From contig CBDHEY010000002.1 of the NCBI GenBank assembly GCA_965262305.1, forward strand, positions 930,001 to 994,000: a stretch of DNA of 64,000 bases. The letters are read 5' to 3'. Under the pieces are notes generated by a model, which did no database searches, was not told where the DNA came from, and was given only the letters and a program-made list of their open reading frames with translations. Made by a program: the position numbers and the translations under genes. The DNA comes from CBDHEY01 sp965262305. GTDB lineage: Bacteria; Pseudomonadota; Gammaproteobacteria; Pseudomonadales; Cellvibrionaceae. Of the stretch, positions 55,284 to 64,000 are shown piece by piece (positions within the stretch are counted from its first letter, which is position 1; every line of letters starts with the position of its first letter).

Positions 55284-57215
55284 TTATATGTTGTGAATTT
55301 TTAAAGTTGTGGACGCTTGATTTGAAACCTTAAATACCCGTAAATAAAATTCCAATTCAGAATCTAACATAGCGCATATATTTTCGGCTTGCCGAAATCC
55401 ATGACCTTCGTTTTCAAATGTTACCATTGAAACGGGCAGGCCATTTTCCTTAACGGCATTAAACATAGCGTTCGCTTGGTTAGGCGGTACCACTTTGTCT
55501 TCAAGTCCTTGAAAGATAAGCAATGGACAAGCGATTCTATCGACAGAGTGAACTGGCGATCTACTTATGTAGGCGTGTTTTTCTTCAGGATAAGGGCCGA
55601 TAAGTTTGTCCATATAACGGGATTCAAATTTATGGGTATCTCGGGCGAGTGTTTCTAAATCGCCTATGCCGTAAAGTGAAACGCCGCAGTTAAAAGTCTT
55701 TTTAAAAGTGAGTGCTGCCAGGGTGGTATAGCCCCCTGCGCTACTGCCTTTTACAATTAATTGGTCTGGATCACAAAGATCATTTTTTGAAGCAGACTCG
55801 GCAAAATTACACAGGTCCTCAACATCGTAGATGCCCCAGTTTTTATAAAGCGTGTGCCGGTATTGTCTGCCATAGCCTGTACTGCCACGATAATTTACAT
55901 CTAAAATGGCAAAACCTCGATTAGTCCAATATTGAATTTTTAGGTTTAGGCTGTTTGCGGTAGCACCGGTTGGCCCGCCATGGCCTAGGGTTATCAGCGG
56001 AGGCTTAGCATTTGAATTGTATTCTCTATTTTTTGGTGGGTAATAGAATCCGTGTACGGTTTCATCATTCTCAGAAGTAAAAGAGACTGGTTGACCAACA
56101 GAAATGTCTTCGATATCGATTGATGTTGCTTGGCTATTAACAGACTTGGGCATGCCGGTTGGGGAATCATAATAGTAAATAGCAGAAGATGACGTGGGTG
56201 AAGCGCCGATAAAAACGGTTTTTCCATCTCGGCAATTAACGCCTTCAATATAGGTTGAACCTTGATCGACTATTTTTAACGCACCGGATTTCGTGTTTAT
56301 TAGTGCAAAGTGCCATGTGCCATTTTTCGTGAATGTTGCCGCGATGGTATGCTCATCGATAAACCCATAGGTAGACATATTAAATGTCCATTGTGGCGTC
56401 GCAAATTCCGCTTCTTCATGGGTTATTTGATTAATTTTATTTTGTTCATAGGTATAGATATTCCACCAGTTATCCCTATCTGAAACAAAATAAAGTGTAT
56501 TATCAGGTGACCAGTTTGGCTGGAAAATACTTTCGGGTTTGTTGCCGGCAATTTTACCCGGTGAGGCCAGTGTTCCATCTTGAGTTAATTGGGCGAGCCA
56601 GAGTTCTGTTTTGTCCCATGGCATATCGGGGTGATTCCAGCAGGTCCAACACAGGTGTTCACCGTTGGGACTTATTCTAGGGAAAGAATAAAAATCAAAC
56701 CCCTCGTGAAGAATTGTGATGTTTTTAGATCCATCTACAGGAATAGCAACCAGATAGTTACTTGGTTCTTTTCCGTCTTTTGTGATTGGGCTATGATCTT
56801 CGCAGACCGCAATTAATTTATTTCGATGTTGATCAAATTGAATATCGGAAAATCGCAGTTCTACTTGCTGTGTTAGTGCTACGGGTTCGATTGTGTCTTG
56901 AGTGAAATCCAGTTTATAAATTTGTTGATCATCTGCCAAAACGAAAAACACATAGTCGCCAGAGATGGCAAAGCTGCCACCACCATATTCATGCACTTTA
57001 GATTTTGCGCTCAAAGGTCGCGGCAGGATCGATTGGCTTTGACCTGATTCATGCATCATAATGGTGGTGCGTCCTTTTTCTTCGGGTTTGCTTTCCAACC
57101 AAAAAACACGGTTTGATTCAAGTAAGGGTTCGGAAAGCTTTGGTGATTTTCCTGCCACCATTTCTGCAGAAATCGACGAATGCCAGGTTCCGAAAGGAGC
57201 GAAGTTTTTAGTCAT
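55284..57215 (-). CDS. S9-family prolyl oligopeptidase-type serine peptidase
   Basis: A 643-residue peptidase without a signal peptide. The N-terminal two thirds form a WD/PD40-like propeller (SPDNTLYFVSDRDNWW, SPNGEHLCW). The C-terminal alpha/beta-hydrolase domain has the nucleophile in GSSAGGYTT, the Asp in FQGLEDKVVPP and the His in ENEGHGFR, all in the expected order. NYRGSTGYGRQYR precedes the nucleophile, as in dipeptidyl-aminopeptidase/acylaminoacyl-peptidase relatives. It probably trims peptides in the cytoplasm. The start codon is only 14 bases from the oppositely oriented tilS start, so the promoters must overlap the coding ends. Confidence 0.92.
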   Translation of the reverse strand: MTKNFAPFGTWHSSISAEMVAGKSPKLSEPLLESNRVFWLESKPEEKGRTTIMMHESGQSQSILPRPLSAKSKVHEYGGGSFAISGDYVFFVLADDQQIYKLDFTQDTIEPVALTQQVELRFSDIQFDQHRNKLIAVCEDHSPITKDGKEPSNYLVAIPVDGSKNITILHEGFDFYSFPRISPNGEHLCWTCWNHPDMPWDKTELWLAQLTQDGTLASPGKIAGNKPESIFQPNWSPDNTLYFVSDRDNWWNIYTYEQNKINQITHEEAEFATPQWTFNMSTYGFIDEHTIAATFTKNGTWHFALINTKSGALKIVDQGSTYIEGVNCRDGKTVFIGASPTSSSAIYYYDSPTGMPKSVNSQATSIDIEDISVGQPVSFTSENDETVHGFYYPPKNREYNSNAKPPLITLGHGGPTGATANSLNLKIQYWTNRGFAILDVNYRGSTGYGRQYRHTLYKNWGIYDVEDLCNFAESASKNDLCDPDQLIVKGSSAGGYTTLAALTFKKTFNCGVSLYGIGDLETLARDTHKFESRYMDKLIGPYPEEKHAYISRSPVHSVDRIACPLLIFQGLEDKVVPPNQANAMFNAVKENGLPVSMVTFENEGHGFRQAENICAMLDSELEFYLRVFKVSNQASTTLKIHNI

Positions 57216-57229
57216 AAATTGCTCAAATT

Positions 57230-58564
57230 ATGTTGCATAAAAATACTATCTTAACGCAATTCAAACCTATTTTGGCTGATATTGAACAGCAAAATTTTTC
57301 GTCAATATGGATTGGGTATAGCGGTGGTATGGATTCCACTGTGCTCTTGCATACGCTTGCTACACTCGATTTACCATTTGCGGTAAATGCGATTCACATT
57401 AATCATCAACTATCTTTAAATGCAGATCATTGGCAAGCCCACTGCGAAAGTTTTGCTCGTTTACACAATGTGAATTTTGTGGCTGAGAAAGTAGAAGTAA
57501 AAAGTGTTGGTGGTGGATTAGAAGAGGCTGCAAGAGAAAAACGTTTTCAAGCTTTTGCTAAGCATGTGTCTAAGTCCGACGCGCTATTATTGGGGCATCA
57601 TCAGGATGATCAGTTCGAAACGTTTTTATTCCGTCTGCTTCGCGGTGCGGGGATTACTGGCCTTTCAGGAATAAAAACCAAAACCAAATTGGGTGATCTG
57701 CAGATTTATCGCCCATTTTTGAATCTGAGCCGCAACCAATTAAAAGCGTATGCCGACGAGCAAAAGCTCCGTTGGATCGAAGACGAAAGTAATGACGATC
57801 CAAGCTTTGACAGAAACTATCTTAGAGTAAGTGTTGTACCTGCGTTAAAACAGCGCTGGCCAAACTTACTGAATAAATGGCAGCAAACACAAAACTGGTT
57901 AAACGAATCAACTCGACTGCTCGAAGAGTATGGGTTGCAAGATTTAAAAGCTTTGGATATTCGTGAGGAACGCTTGGGGCAAAGCATTGACCTGGTATCG
58001 TTTCGTCAATTTTCAGAATCTCGACAAAAACAGGTGATGAGAATCTGGGTTTCTAAAAATGGATATTCCTTGCCTGATTCCGTTCATTTAAATCAGATTG
58101 ATGTATTTTTTAATTCGTCAACTGAAAAGCAGCCTTCAGTAAACTGGGGGCAATGTGAGCTTAGGCGATATGAAAACCGATTGTATTTGATTCCTCGTCT
58201 TTCCGCGCCGACATTTAAATTGGAGCACATACACAATGTCACTATTTCATTAGATGACGGCTCTTTTCTTAGACTTCCCAAAGTGCTGCTTGACCATAAT
58301 GTGCATATTGGGTTTAGACAAGAAGGGCTTCGATGCAAGCCGATATTAAGGCACCATTCGCAGACGCTCAAAAAACTCTTACAAGAGCACCACCTAGAGC
58401 CTTGGTTGAGGGATCGCATTCCGCTTATTTACGTCAATGACGAGCTAATTGCTATTGGAAATCTTTTCTTGTGTGAGTCGTCATTTTCAAACAAAATTTC
58501 ATTAAATGACTTTGCGTGGTGGTATGTACCTAGCCGTCCATTTGATGAGATCTTATTTGAGTAG
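57230..58564 (+). CDS. tilS: tRNA(Ile)-lysidine synthase
   Basis: A 444-residue enzyme that converts cytidine-34 of tRNA-Ile (CAU anticodon) to lysidine using lysine and ATP. The PP-loop SGGMDS is at residues 31-36; HHQDDQFETFLFRLLRGAG and DESNDDPSFDRNYLR follow as in TilS; the C-terminal TilS domains include FRQEGLRCKP and LKKLLQEHHLEPWLRDRIPLIY. ATG 57230 is the first usable start since an in-frame TAA lies at 57215. No Shine-Dalgarno sequence lies close to it. Convention places this gene just ahead of pyrG, as here. Confidence 0.95.
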   Translation: MLHKNTILTQFKPILADIEQQNFSSIWIGYSGGMDSTVLLHTLATLDLPFAVNAIHINHQLSLNADHWQAHCESFARLHNVNFVAEKVEVKSVGGGLEEAAREKRFQAFAKHVSKSDALLLGHHQDDQFETFLFRLLRGAGITGLSGIKTKTKLGDLQIYRPFLNLSRNQLKAYADEQKLRWIEDESNDDPSFDRNYLRVSVVPALKQRWPNLLNKWQQTQNWLNESTRLLEEYGLQDLKALDIREERLGQSIDLVSFRQFSESRQKQVMRIWVSKNGYSLPDSVHLNQIDVFFNSSTEKQPSVNWGQCELRRYENRLYLIPRLSAPTFKLEHIHNVTISLDDGSFLRLPKVLLDHNVHIGFRQEGLRCKPILRHHSQTLKKLLQEHHLEPWLRDRIPLIYVNDELIAIGNLFLCESSFSNKISLNDFAWWYVPSRPFDEILFE

Positions 58565-58585
58565 CAAAGCCTTTTCTGGTATTCT
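58557..58585 (+). promoter_or_regulatory. probable sigma-70 promoter of pyrG
   Basis: TTGAGT (58557-58562) and TATTCT (58580-58585) are separated by exactly 17 bases. The -35 element overlaps the tilS stop. Transcription would start about 58592 and give a leader of about 150 bases. Confidence 0.6.
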
Positions 58586-58688
58586 GGCGACCCATCTCAG
58601 GAGGCAAAGGTTGCGATACCATTCTTTCGCTTTCTACCCACACGACAGATTGTCTTTAAGTAATAGTCTTTTAATAAAAGTTAAAAAT

Positions 58689-58713
58689 TAACCTAAGAAG
58701 CCTCTTTAGGTTA
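58689..58713 (+). promoter_or_regulatory. leader hairpin upstream of pyrG
   Basis: TAACCTAA (58689-58696) and TTAGGTTA (58706-58713) form an 8-bp stem with a nine-base loop, 27 bases before the pyrG ATG. No T-run follows directly. It may be a weak attenuator, a stability element or the residue of a tilS terminator. Confidence 0.45.
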
Positions 58714-58740
58714 GTTTGTATATTCAAGTAAAGGTTTTTA

Positions 58741-60369
58741 ATGACCCGATATATATTCGTTACAGGTGGCGTTGTGTCATCTTTGGGGAAAGGTATTGCT
58801 TCTGCTTCGCTTGCCGCAGTCCTAGAAGCAAGGGGCGTTAAGGTGACGATATTAAAACTAGATCCCTATATTAATGTTGATCCAGGGACGATGAGCCCAT
58901 TTCAGCATGGTGAAGTTTTTGTTACTGAAGACGGAGCGGAAACTGATCTAGATTTAGGTCACTACGAGCGTTTTATTCGCAGCAAAATGACAAAACGCAA
59001 TAATTTCACGACTGGTCGTGTCTACGAAACCGTATTGAGGCGCGAGCGCAGAGGTGATTATTTGGGCGGCACGGTACAAGTGATTCCGCACATTACGGAC
59101 GAAATCAAACGCCGTGTCATCAGCGGTGGTGAAGGCTATGATATCGCTCTAGTTGAAATTGGTGGAACCGTCGGTGATATTGAGTCGCAACCATTTTTGG
59201 AGGCAGTACGACAATTAAAAGTTGAGCTAGGTAGCGAAAAAGCCTTACTTATCCATTTGACACTTGTTCCTTACATTGCTGCAGCAGGTGAAACTAAAAC
59301 TAAGCCAACTCAGCACTCCGTTAAAGAGTTACGCTCAATTGGTTTGCAGCCGGATATTTTGTTGTGTCGATCTGACAAAGAGGTAGACATAGAGTCACGA
59401 AGAAAAATCTCATTATTTACTAATGTCGAAGAAAAAGCAGTCGTTCCATTACCAGATGTGACTAGTATTTACGCTATTCCTAAGCTTTTGCAGGGTTACA
59501 ATCTCGACCAAATCGTATTAGATAAGTTTAGAATTGACGCCAAAGTCGCAAATCTGCACGAGTGGGAAAGCGTCGTTGAAAAGGAAAAAAGCCAATCTGA
59601 TACGGTAGTGATCGGTATGGTCGGTAAATATATGGATTTACTCGATGCCTATAAATCCCTTAATGAAGCGCTAAAACACGCAGGCATTCACAATGGTGTC
59701 AAAGTGGATATTCGCTATATTAACGCTGAAGATATCGAAAGTGATGGGCTTGCTGCCATTCAAGATGTCGATGGTATTCTTGTCCCGGGCGGCTTCGGAA
59801 AACGCGGTTTAGAAGGTAAGCTAGCATCCGTAAAATACGCGAGAGAAAGTAAAGTGCCCTATTTGGGAATATGCTTGGGTATGCAGTCGGTGATTATCGA
59901 ATATGCTAGAAATGTTTTGAATTTGGAAAATGCAAACAGTACTGAATTTGATCCAAAAACGCCGCACCCGGTTATCGCTTTGATCACAGAATGGATTGAT
60001 GCAGAAGGAAATGTGGAGACGAGAGAGGAAACTGGCGACATCGGCGGCACAATGCGTCTTGGTGCGCAAGAGTGTCATTTAGAACAGGGATCTAAAATCC
60101 ATGAAATTTATGGTAAAAACGATGTTTTAGAGCGACATCGTCATAGATACGAAGTAAATAACCGATATATTGATCAATTGCGTAAAGCTGGCTTATCGAT
60201 TGGCGGCTGGTCTTCAGATGATACGCTGGTTGAAACGGTTGAAATAAATGATCATCCATGGTTTGTCGCATGCCAATTTCATCCGGAATTCACTTCTACT
60301 CCTCGAGACGGCCACCCTTTGTTTAGTAGCTATATACAGGCAGCCATTGCCTATAAAGCAAACAAATAG
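58741..60369 (+). CDS. pyrG: CTP synthase
   Basis: A 542-residue enzyme that makes CTP from UTP, ATP and glutamine. The N-terminal synthetase domain starts TRYIFVTGGVVSSLGKG and includes LDPYINVDPGTMSPFQHGEV; the C-terminal class I glutamine amidotransferase domain has the GGFGKRG loop, the nucleophile in LGICLGMQ and the catalytic pair in ACQFHPEF. The length matches the bacterial family. A promoter lies near the end of tilS and a hairpin lies in its leader. kdsA follows 25 bases downstream. Confidence 0.98.
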   Translation: MTRYIFVTGGVVSSLGKGIASASLAAVLEARGVKVTILKLDPYINVDPGTMSPFQHGEVFVTEDGAETDLDLGHYERFIRSKMTKRNNFTTGRVYETVLRRERRGDYLGGTVQVIPHITDEIKRRVISGGEGYDIALVEIGGTVGDIESQPFLEAVRQLKVELGSEKALLIHLTLVPYIAAAGETKTKPTQHSVKELRSIGLQPDILLCRSDKEVDIESRRKISLFTNVEEKAVVPLPDVTSIYAIPKLLQGYNLDQIVLDKFRIDAKVANLHEWESVVEKEKSQSDTVVIGMVGKYMDLLDAYKSLNEALKHAGIHNGVKVDIRYINAEDIESDGLAAIQDVDGILVPGGFGKRGLEGKLASVKYARESKVPYLGICLGMQSVIIEYARNVLNLENANSTEFDPKTPHPVIALITEWIDAEGNVETREETGDIGGTMRLGAQECHLEQGSKIHEIYGKNDVLERHRHRYEVNNRYIDQLRKAGLSIGGWSSDDTLVETVEINDHPWFVACQFHPEFTSTPRDGHPLFSSYIQAAIAYKANK

Positions 60370-60394
60370 TAAGTAATTAGAATTAGGTAATACT

Positions 60395-61246
60395 TTGAAA
60401 GATAAAGTTATCCATGTTGGCAAAATAGAAATAGCCAATAACAAACCGTTTGTTCTTTTTGGCGGTATGAATGTTCTTGAGTCGCGTGATCTTGCGCTCA
60501 GTGTTGTAGAGACGTATGTTGAAGTAACTCAAAAGCTTGGAATTCCTTATATATTTAAGGCATCGTTTGACAAAGCTAATCGCTCGTCTATTCATTCTTA
60601 TCGTGGTCCTGGACTGGACGAAGGTTTGAAAATCTTCTCCGATATAAAAAGCGAGTTTAATGTTCCTATCATCACTGACGTGCATGAGATCGATCAGTGT
60701 CAACCAGTTGCAGATGTTGTGGATATTATTCAGCTACCCGCATTTTTGGCGCGGCAGACGGATCTGGTGAAAGCGATGGCGGCTACTGATTCTGTGATCA
60801 ATGTGAAAAAACCACAATTTTTAAGTCCAGCACAAATGAAAAATATTGTGGAAAAATTTGCCGAGTGCGGTAATGAAAAGGTAATCCTTTGTGAAAGAGG
60901 AGCATGTATGGGTTACGATAATCTGGTTGTAGATATGTTGGGTTTTCGTACCATGAAAGAAGTTAGTAACGGCGCGCCAGTTATTTTTGATGTTACTCAT
61001 GCGCTACAGTGTCGCGATCCAATGGGTGCGGCCTCTGGTGGGCGTCGCCACCAAACAGCTGAATTAGGTCGTGCGGGAATCGCCACCGGCGTCGCTGGTT
61101 TGTTTCTTGAATCCCACCCAAATCCGAATGAAGCTAAATGCGATGGCCCTAGTGCATTACCTTTGGATCAATTAGAACCCTTTTTAGCGCAAATGAAGAC
61201 GGTGGATGATTTGATTAAGTCATTGCCACCATTAAATATCGTTTGA
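60395..61246 (+). CDS. kdsA: 3-deoxy-8-phosphooctulonate (KDO-8-P) synthase
   Basis: A 283-residue TIM-barrel aldolase condensing phosphoenolpyruvate and arabinose 5-phosphate, the first committed step to KDO of lipopolysaccharide. FGGMNVLESRD, FKASFDKANRSS, GPGLDEGL, CERGACMGYDNLVVDM and DVTHALQCRDPMGAASGGRR are family signatures. The start is TTG at 60395 behind an AGGTAA site; no ATG is suitably placed. It is read from the pyrG transcript and precedes eno, the usual gammaproteobacterial order. Confidence 0.97.
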   Translation: MKDKVIHVGKIEIANNKPFVLFGGMNVLESRDLALSVVETYVEVTQKLGIPYIFKASFDKANRSSIHSYRGPGLDEGLKIFSDIKSEFNVPIITDVHEIDQCQPVADVVDIIQLPAFLARQTDLVKAMAATDSVINVKKPQFLSPAQMKNIVEKFAECGNEKVILCERGACMGYDNLVVDMLGFRTMKEVSNGAPVIFDVTHALQCRDPMGAASGGRRHQTAELGRAGIATGVAGLFLESHPNPNEAKCDGPSALPLDQLEPFLAQMKTVDDLIKSLPPLNIV

Positions 61247-61299
61247 TAGCTTTTGATAATACATAAATTTTATTTAACACAAGTATAGAGAGTCCTACT

Positions 61300-62589
61300 A
61301 TGAGTAAGATTGCAAATGTTATTGGTTTTGAAGTAATGGATTCCAGAGGAAATCCAACGGTTATGGCCGAAGTATACCTAGAGTCTGGAGCAATGGGCTC
61401 TGCATGTGCGCCATCTGGTGCTTCTACAGGATCGCGTGAGGCGTTAGAGCTTCGTGATGGTGACAAGAGCCGTTATTTGGGTAAGGGTGTTCTTAAAGCA
61501 GTAGCAAATGTTAACGATACGATTAAGCCATTGTTAATAGGTAAAGATGCTGCGGATCAGCGAGCATTAGACAGTGCCATGATCGAAGCTGATGGTACAG
61601 AAAATAAGGGTAATCTTGGTGCAAATGCTATTTTAGCTGTTTCATTGGCTGCCGCTAAGGCTGTTGCAAACGACAAGGGTATTCCTTTGTATCAACATAT
61701 TGCTGATATCAATGGTACGCCAGGCCAGTACACTATGCCGGTTCCAATGATGAACATCGTAAACGGTGGTGAGCATGCAGACAACAATGTTGATATCCAA
61801 GAATTTATGGTTCAACCGGTATCTGCACCAAACTTTAAAGAAGCTCTTCGCATGGGCGCAGAAATTTTTCATCATCTGAAAAAAGTATTGTCAGCTCGAG
61901 GATTAAATACTGCTGTGGGTGATGAAGGTGGTTTTGCGCCTAATCTTCCTTCAAACGAAGGTGCACTTGAAGCAATAGCTGAAGCTGTTGCAAATGCTGG
62001 CTACAAGCTCGGTGAAGACATTACGCTTGCTCTAGACTGTGCATCTTCCGAGTTTTATAAAGACGGTGTTTACGATATGTCTGGGGAAGGCAAGAAGTTT
62101 TCTGCTTCTGAATTCACTGATTATCTCGCTGACTTGACTGAAAAATTCCCTATTTTGTCTATTGAAGATGGCATGGATGAAAGTGATTGGGATGGCTGGG
62201 CAGAGTTAACACAAAAAATCGGTTCTAAAACCCAGTTAGTGGGTGATGACTTGTTTGTAACTAATACCAAAATCCTAAAAGAGGGAATTGATAAAAGCAT
62301 CGCTAACTCAATCTTGATTAAATTCAACCAAATTGGTTCTTTGAGTGAAACCCTTGATGCAATCAAAATGGCTCAAGACGCAGGTTATACAGCTGTGATC
62401 TCCCACCGATCTGGCGAAACAGAAGATACAACGATTGCTGATCTTGCTGTGGCAACTTCGGCAGGACAGATTAAGACGGGTTCGTTATCTCGTTCAGATC
62501 GTATTGCAAAATATAACCGTTTGTTACGTATCGAAGCTGAGCTTGGGTCTGAAAAAGCGCCTTACCGCGGTAGAGCCGAGTTTAAATAA
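61300..62589 (+). CDS. eno: enolase
   Basis: A 429-residue glycolytic enzyme interconverting 2-phosphoglycerate and phosphoenolpyruvate, also a usual component of the RNA degradosome. Motifs include MDSRGNPTV, GASTGSREALELRD, NGGEHADNNVDIQEFM, GDEGGFAPNL with the catalytic Glu, SIEDGMDESDWDGW, the lysine region LIKFNQIGSLSE and SHRSGETEDTTI. The ATG follows an AGAGAG site. A strong terminator follows about 40 bases after the stop, separating it from ftsB. Confidence 0.98.
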   Translation: MSKIANVIGFEVMDSRGNPTVMAEVYLESGAMGSACAPSGASTGSREALELRDGDKSRYLGKGVLKAVANVNDTIKPLLIGKDAADQRALDSAMIEADGTENKGNLGANAILAVSLAAAKAVANDKGIPLYQHIADINGTPGQYTMPVPMMNIVNGGEHADNNVDIQEFMVQPVSAPNFKEALRMGAEIFHHLKKVLSARGLNTAVGDEGGFAPNLPSNEGALEAIAEAVANAGYKLGEDITLALDCASSEFYKDGVYDMSGEGKKFSASEFTDYLADLTEKFPILSIEDGMDESDWDGWAELTQKIGSKTQLVGDDLFVTNTKILKEGIDKSIANSILIKFNQIGSLSETLDAIKMAQDAGYTAVISHRSGETEDTTIADLAVATSAGQIKTGSLSRSDRIAKYNRLLRIEAELGSEKAPYRGRAEFK

Positions 62590-62626
62590 GTTAGCAGTTA
62601 ATACTTAAATCTGCGTTTCAATAAGT

Positions 62627-62658
62627 AAAGGTCGGCGAAATGCTGACCTTTCTTTTTT
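62627..62658 (+). terminator. rho-independent terminator after eno
   Basis: AAAGGTCGGC (62627-62636) pairs with GCTGACCTTT (62642-62651), ten base pairs including one G-T, with a five-base loop, followed by CTTTTTT. It ends the pyrG-kdsA-eno transcript. Confidence 0.88.
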
Positions 62659-62699
62659 GTGATAAGCTTACTTAACGTTTAAGCTATTATTAGTTCAGA

Positions 62700-62972
62700 G
62701 TGAAAATATTAATTGGTGTTTTAATCGTTTTCTTGCTTTATTTTCAATACCGAATATGGGTGGGTGAAGGAAGTTTTGCGCAAGTTCATGCGTTAAAAAA
62801 ACTAATTGCAACACAGCAAGCGGAAAACGAACGACTGCGCGAACGTAATAGAATATTGGCAGCTGAAGTCGAAGCCCTTAAAACCGGGACAGAAGGTATT
62901 GAGGGTACAGCGAGATCAGAGTTAGGGTTAATTAAAGAAAACGAAACTTTTTATAAAGTCGTTGAAGAATAA
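62700..62972 (+). CDS. ftsB: cell division protein FtsB
   Basis: A 90-residue bitopic protein of the FtsQLB divisome subcomplex. A short cytoplasmic tip and a membrane span (about residues 3-16) are followed by a periplasmic coiled coil (QQAENERLRERNRILAAEVE) and the conserved EGTARSELGLIKENETFYKV end. The GTG at 62700 is the only start compatible with the span. It stands between eno and ispD, as in most gammaproteobacteria. It begins 42 bases after the eno terminator, so it probably has its own promoter. Confidence 0.95.
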   Translation: MKILIGVLIVFLLYFQYRIWVGEGSFAQVHALKKLIATQQAENERLRERNRILAAEVEALKTGTEGIEGTARSELGLIKENETFYKVVEE

Positions 62973-62986
62973 GCTGTACTGTTTCA

Positions 62987-63748
62987 GTGAAAACCATTCA
63001 AAAGATTAGTCAAAAAATTTCCAATCCAATATGGGTTGTCATTCCAGCAGCAGGAATTGGCTCACGAATGAATGCCGACCAACCTAAGCAATATTTAACG
63101 CTAAAAAATAAAACCGTTCTTGATATCACTATCAGTAAATTTGTTTCATTAGACTATGTCACTAAGATTATTGTTTGTTTGAATTCAAGTGATAAATATT
63201 GGTGTGATTCTGAATATACTTCTGATTCACGCGTTGTAACTGTGTTAGGAGGGGAAAGTCGCAGCAAATCCGTGTTAAATGGCTTAGAGTATGTTTTAAA
63301 TAACCAACCTGAGAAAAATGGCGTTGAACCCTGGGTTTTAGTTCATGATGCGGCTAGACCATGTGTTACTCTTGAAAAGATTAATGAACTTGTTGAATAT
63401 TGTTTTAATACGAAGCAAGGTGCGATCTTAGCTGTACCGGTTTCAGATACGGTTAAACAGGTTAAGCGTGACAAGGCAATTCAAGCCACTCTAGATCGAT
63501 CTCAATTATGGTTAGCGCATACCCCTCAGTTTTTTAGTGCAAAAGAATTAAAAGCTGCGCTAGAGTATTCAAGTAAGAAACACATTGAGGTTACAGACGA
63601 AGCTTCCGCCATAGAAAATATGACTGGCTCAGTCGATGTTATTTTGGATCGAAAAGATAATATTAAAATCACTTACCCAGAAGATCTTGACTGGGCAAAC
63701 TATATTTTAGAAAAACATGGAATAGTAATAGGACTGATAAATGAGTAA
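62987..63748 (+). CDS. ispD: 2-C-methyl-D-erythritol 4-phosphate cytidylyltransferase
   Basis: A 253-residue enzyme of the MEP isoprenoid pathway that attaches CMP to methylerythritol phosphate. The nucleotide-binding start VVIPAAGIGSRMNADQPKQY holds the conserved Arg and Lys; VLVHDAARPC, AVPVSDTVKQV and the C-terminal VTDEASAIE follow as expected. The start is GTG at 62987, just after ftsB; the nearby ATG triplet at 63031 is out of frame. The stop overlaps the ispF start by eight bases. Confidence 0.95.
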   Translation: MKTIQKISQKISNPIWVVIPAAGIGSRMNADQPKQYLTLKNKTVLDITISKFVSLDYVTKIIVCLNSSDKYWCDSEYTSDSRVVTVLGGESRSKSVLNGLEYVLNNQPEKNGVEPWVLVHDAARPCVTLEKINELVEYCFNTKQGAILAVPVSDTVKQVKRDKAIQATLDRSQLWLAHTPQFFSAKELKAALEYSSKKHIEVTDEASAIENMTGSVDVILDRKDNIKITYPEDLDWANYILEKHGIVIGLINE

Positions 63749-64000
63749 CACGATAAGAATTGGTCAAGGAGTTGATGTTCATAAATTTTGTCCTGGCGAT
63801 AAGATCGTCATCGGAGGGGTCGTTATTCCGCACTCTCAAGCACTAGAAGCTCACTCTGATGGAGATGTTTTATTGCATGCATTATCTGACGCATTGCTAG
63901 GTGCCGCCGCCCTGGGGGATATTGGAAAGCATTTTCCTGATACCGATCCGCAATATGCGAATGCCGATAGTCGTATTTTACTTAGGCTAGTTTATGCAAA
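63741..64000 (+). CDS. ispF: 2-C-methyl-D-erythritol 2,4-cyclodiphosphate synthase (3' partial)
   Basis: The first 86 residues of IspF, cut by the window's right edge. IRIGQGVDVHKF carries the zinc ligands Asp and His, LEAHSDGDVLLHALSDALLG the conserved substrate-binding and third zinc-ligand region, and GDIGKHFPDTDP the following loop. It cyclises CDP-methylerythritol phosphate two steps after IspD. The ATG at 63741 lies inside the end of ispD, with an eight-base overlap that suggests translational coupling. Confidence 0.97.
   Translation, partial: MSNTIRIGQGVDVHKFCPGDKIVIGGVVIPHSQALEAHSDGDVLLHALSDALLGAAALGDIGKHFPDTDPQYANADSRILLRLVYA

Overview
The window is AT-rich chromosomal DNA from a marine-type gammaproteobacterium. 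The housekeeping order tilS-pyrG-kdsA-eno-ftsB-ispD-ispF is the classical gammaproteobacterial one. The large secreted, repeat-rich and beta-propeller proteins resemble those of Cellvibrionales (Saccharophagus/Teredinibacter/Agarilytica-like genomes). The genus is an inference from recalled gene content, not from a search.

Layout. 1-5098: a membrane-energisation cluster, comprising a Ser/Thr kinase fused to a formylglycine-generating-enzyme-like domain (5' end outside the window), a small protein, ExbB, two different ExbD proteins and a TonB/AgmX-like transducer. The first ExbD has Asn where the proton-carrying Asp is expected. 5321-8710: an accessory island with two tandem copies of an unknown gene (alike at the 5' end, diverged at the 3' end), a broken gene relic between them, and an unknown 423-residue protein with a hydrophobic C-terminal part. 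9012-11384: a beta-propeller lipoprotein. 11704-35736: a two-partner secretion locus with a 7351-residue exoprotein (TpsA) and its transporter (TpsB). It contains nine 92-residue repeats with a visible four-unit higher-order duplication, and a strong terminator sits between tpsA and tpsB.

35776-46868: mixed chromosomal genes. These are valine-pyruvate aminotransferase, a lipoprotein, a lytic transglycosylase overlapping proS, proS, a HIT protein, rpsT, a two-component pair resembling the proteobacterial dedicated-sortase regulators, glucokinase, a DMT exporter and a CheW-like protein. 47023-48764: a TetR regulator and an LpxR-family lipid A deacylase with three copies of one operator-like motif. 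48937-54695: a cytosolic chemoreceptor whose zinc-binding domain has lost most of its ligands, a YHS-domain protein, and a periplasmic-propeller hybrid kinase. 54723-64000: greB, an S9 peptidase divergent from tilS, then pyrG, kdsA, eno, ftsB, ispD and the start of ispF, with a sigma-70-like promoter before pyrG and a terminator after eno.

No tRNA, rRNA, CRISPR array, insertion sequence or phage gene was recognised. The most unusual items are the asymmetric ExbD pair, the giant TPS adhesin with RTX-like motifs and higher-order repeats, the duplicated unknown gene cassette, the degenerate CZB chemoreceptor, and the TetR/LpxR operator set. All functions are from reading the sequence and from memory of families; nothing was searched or computed.
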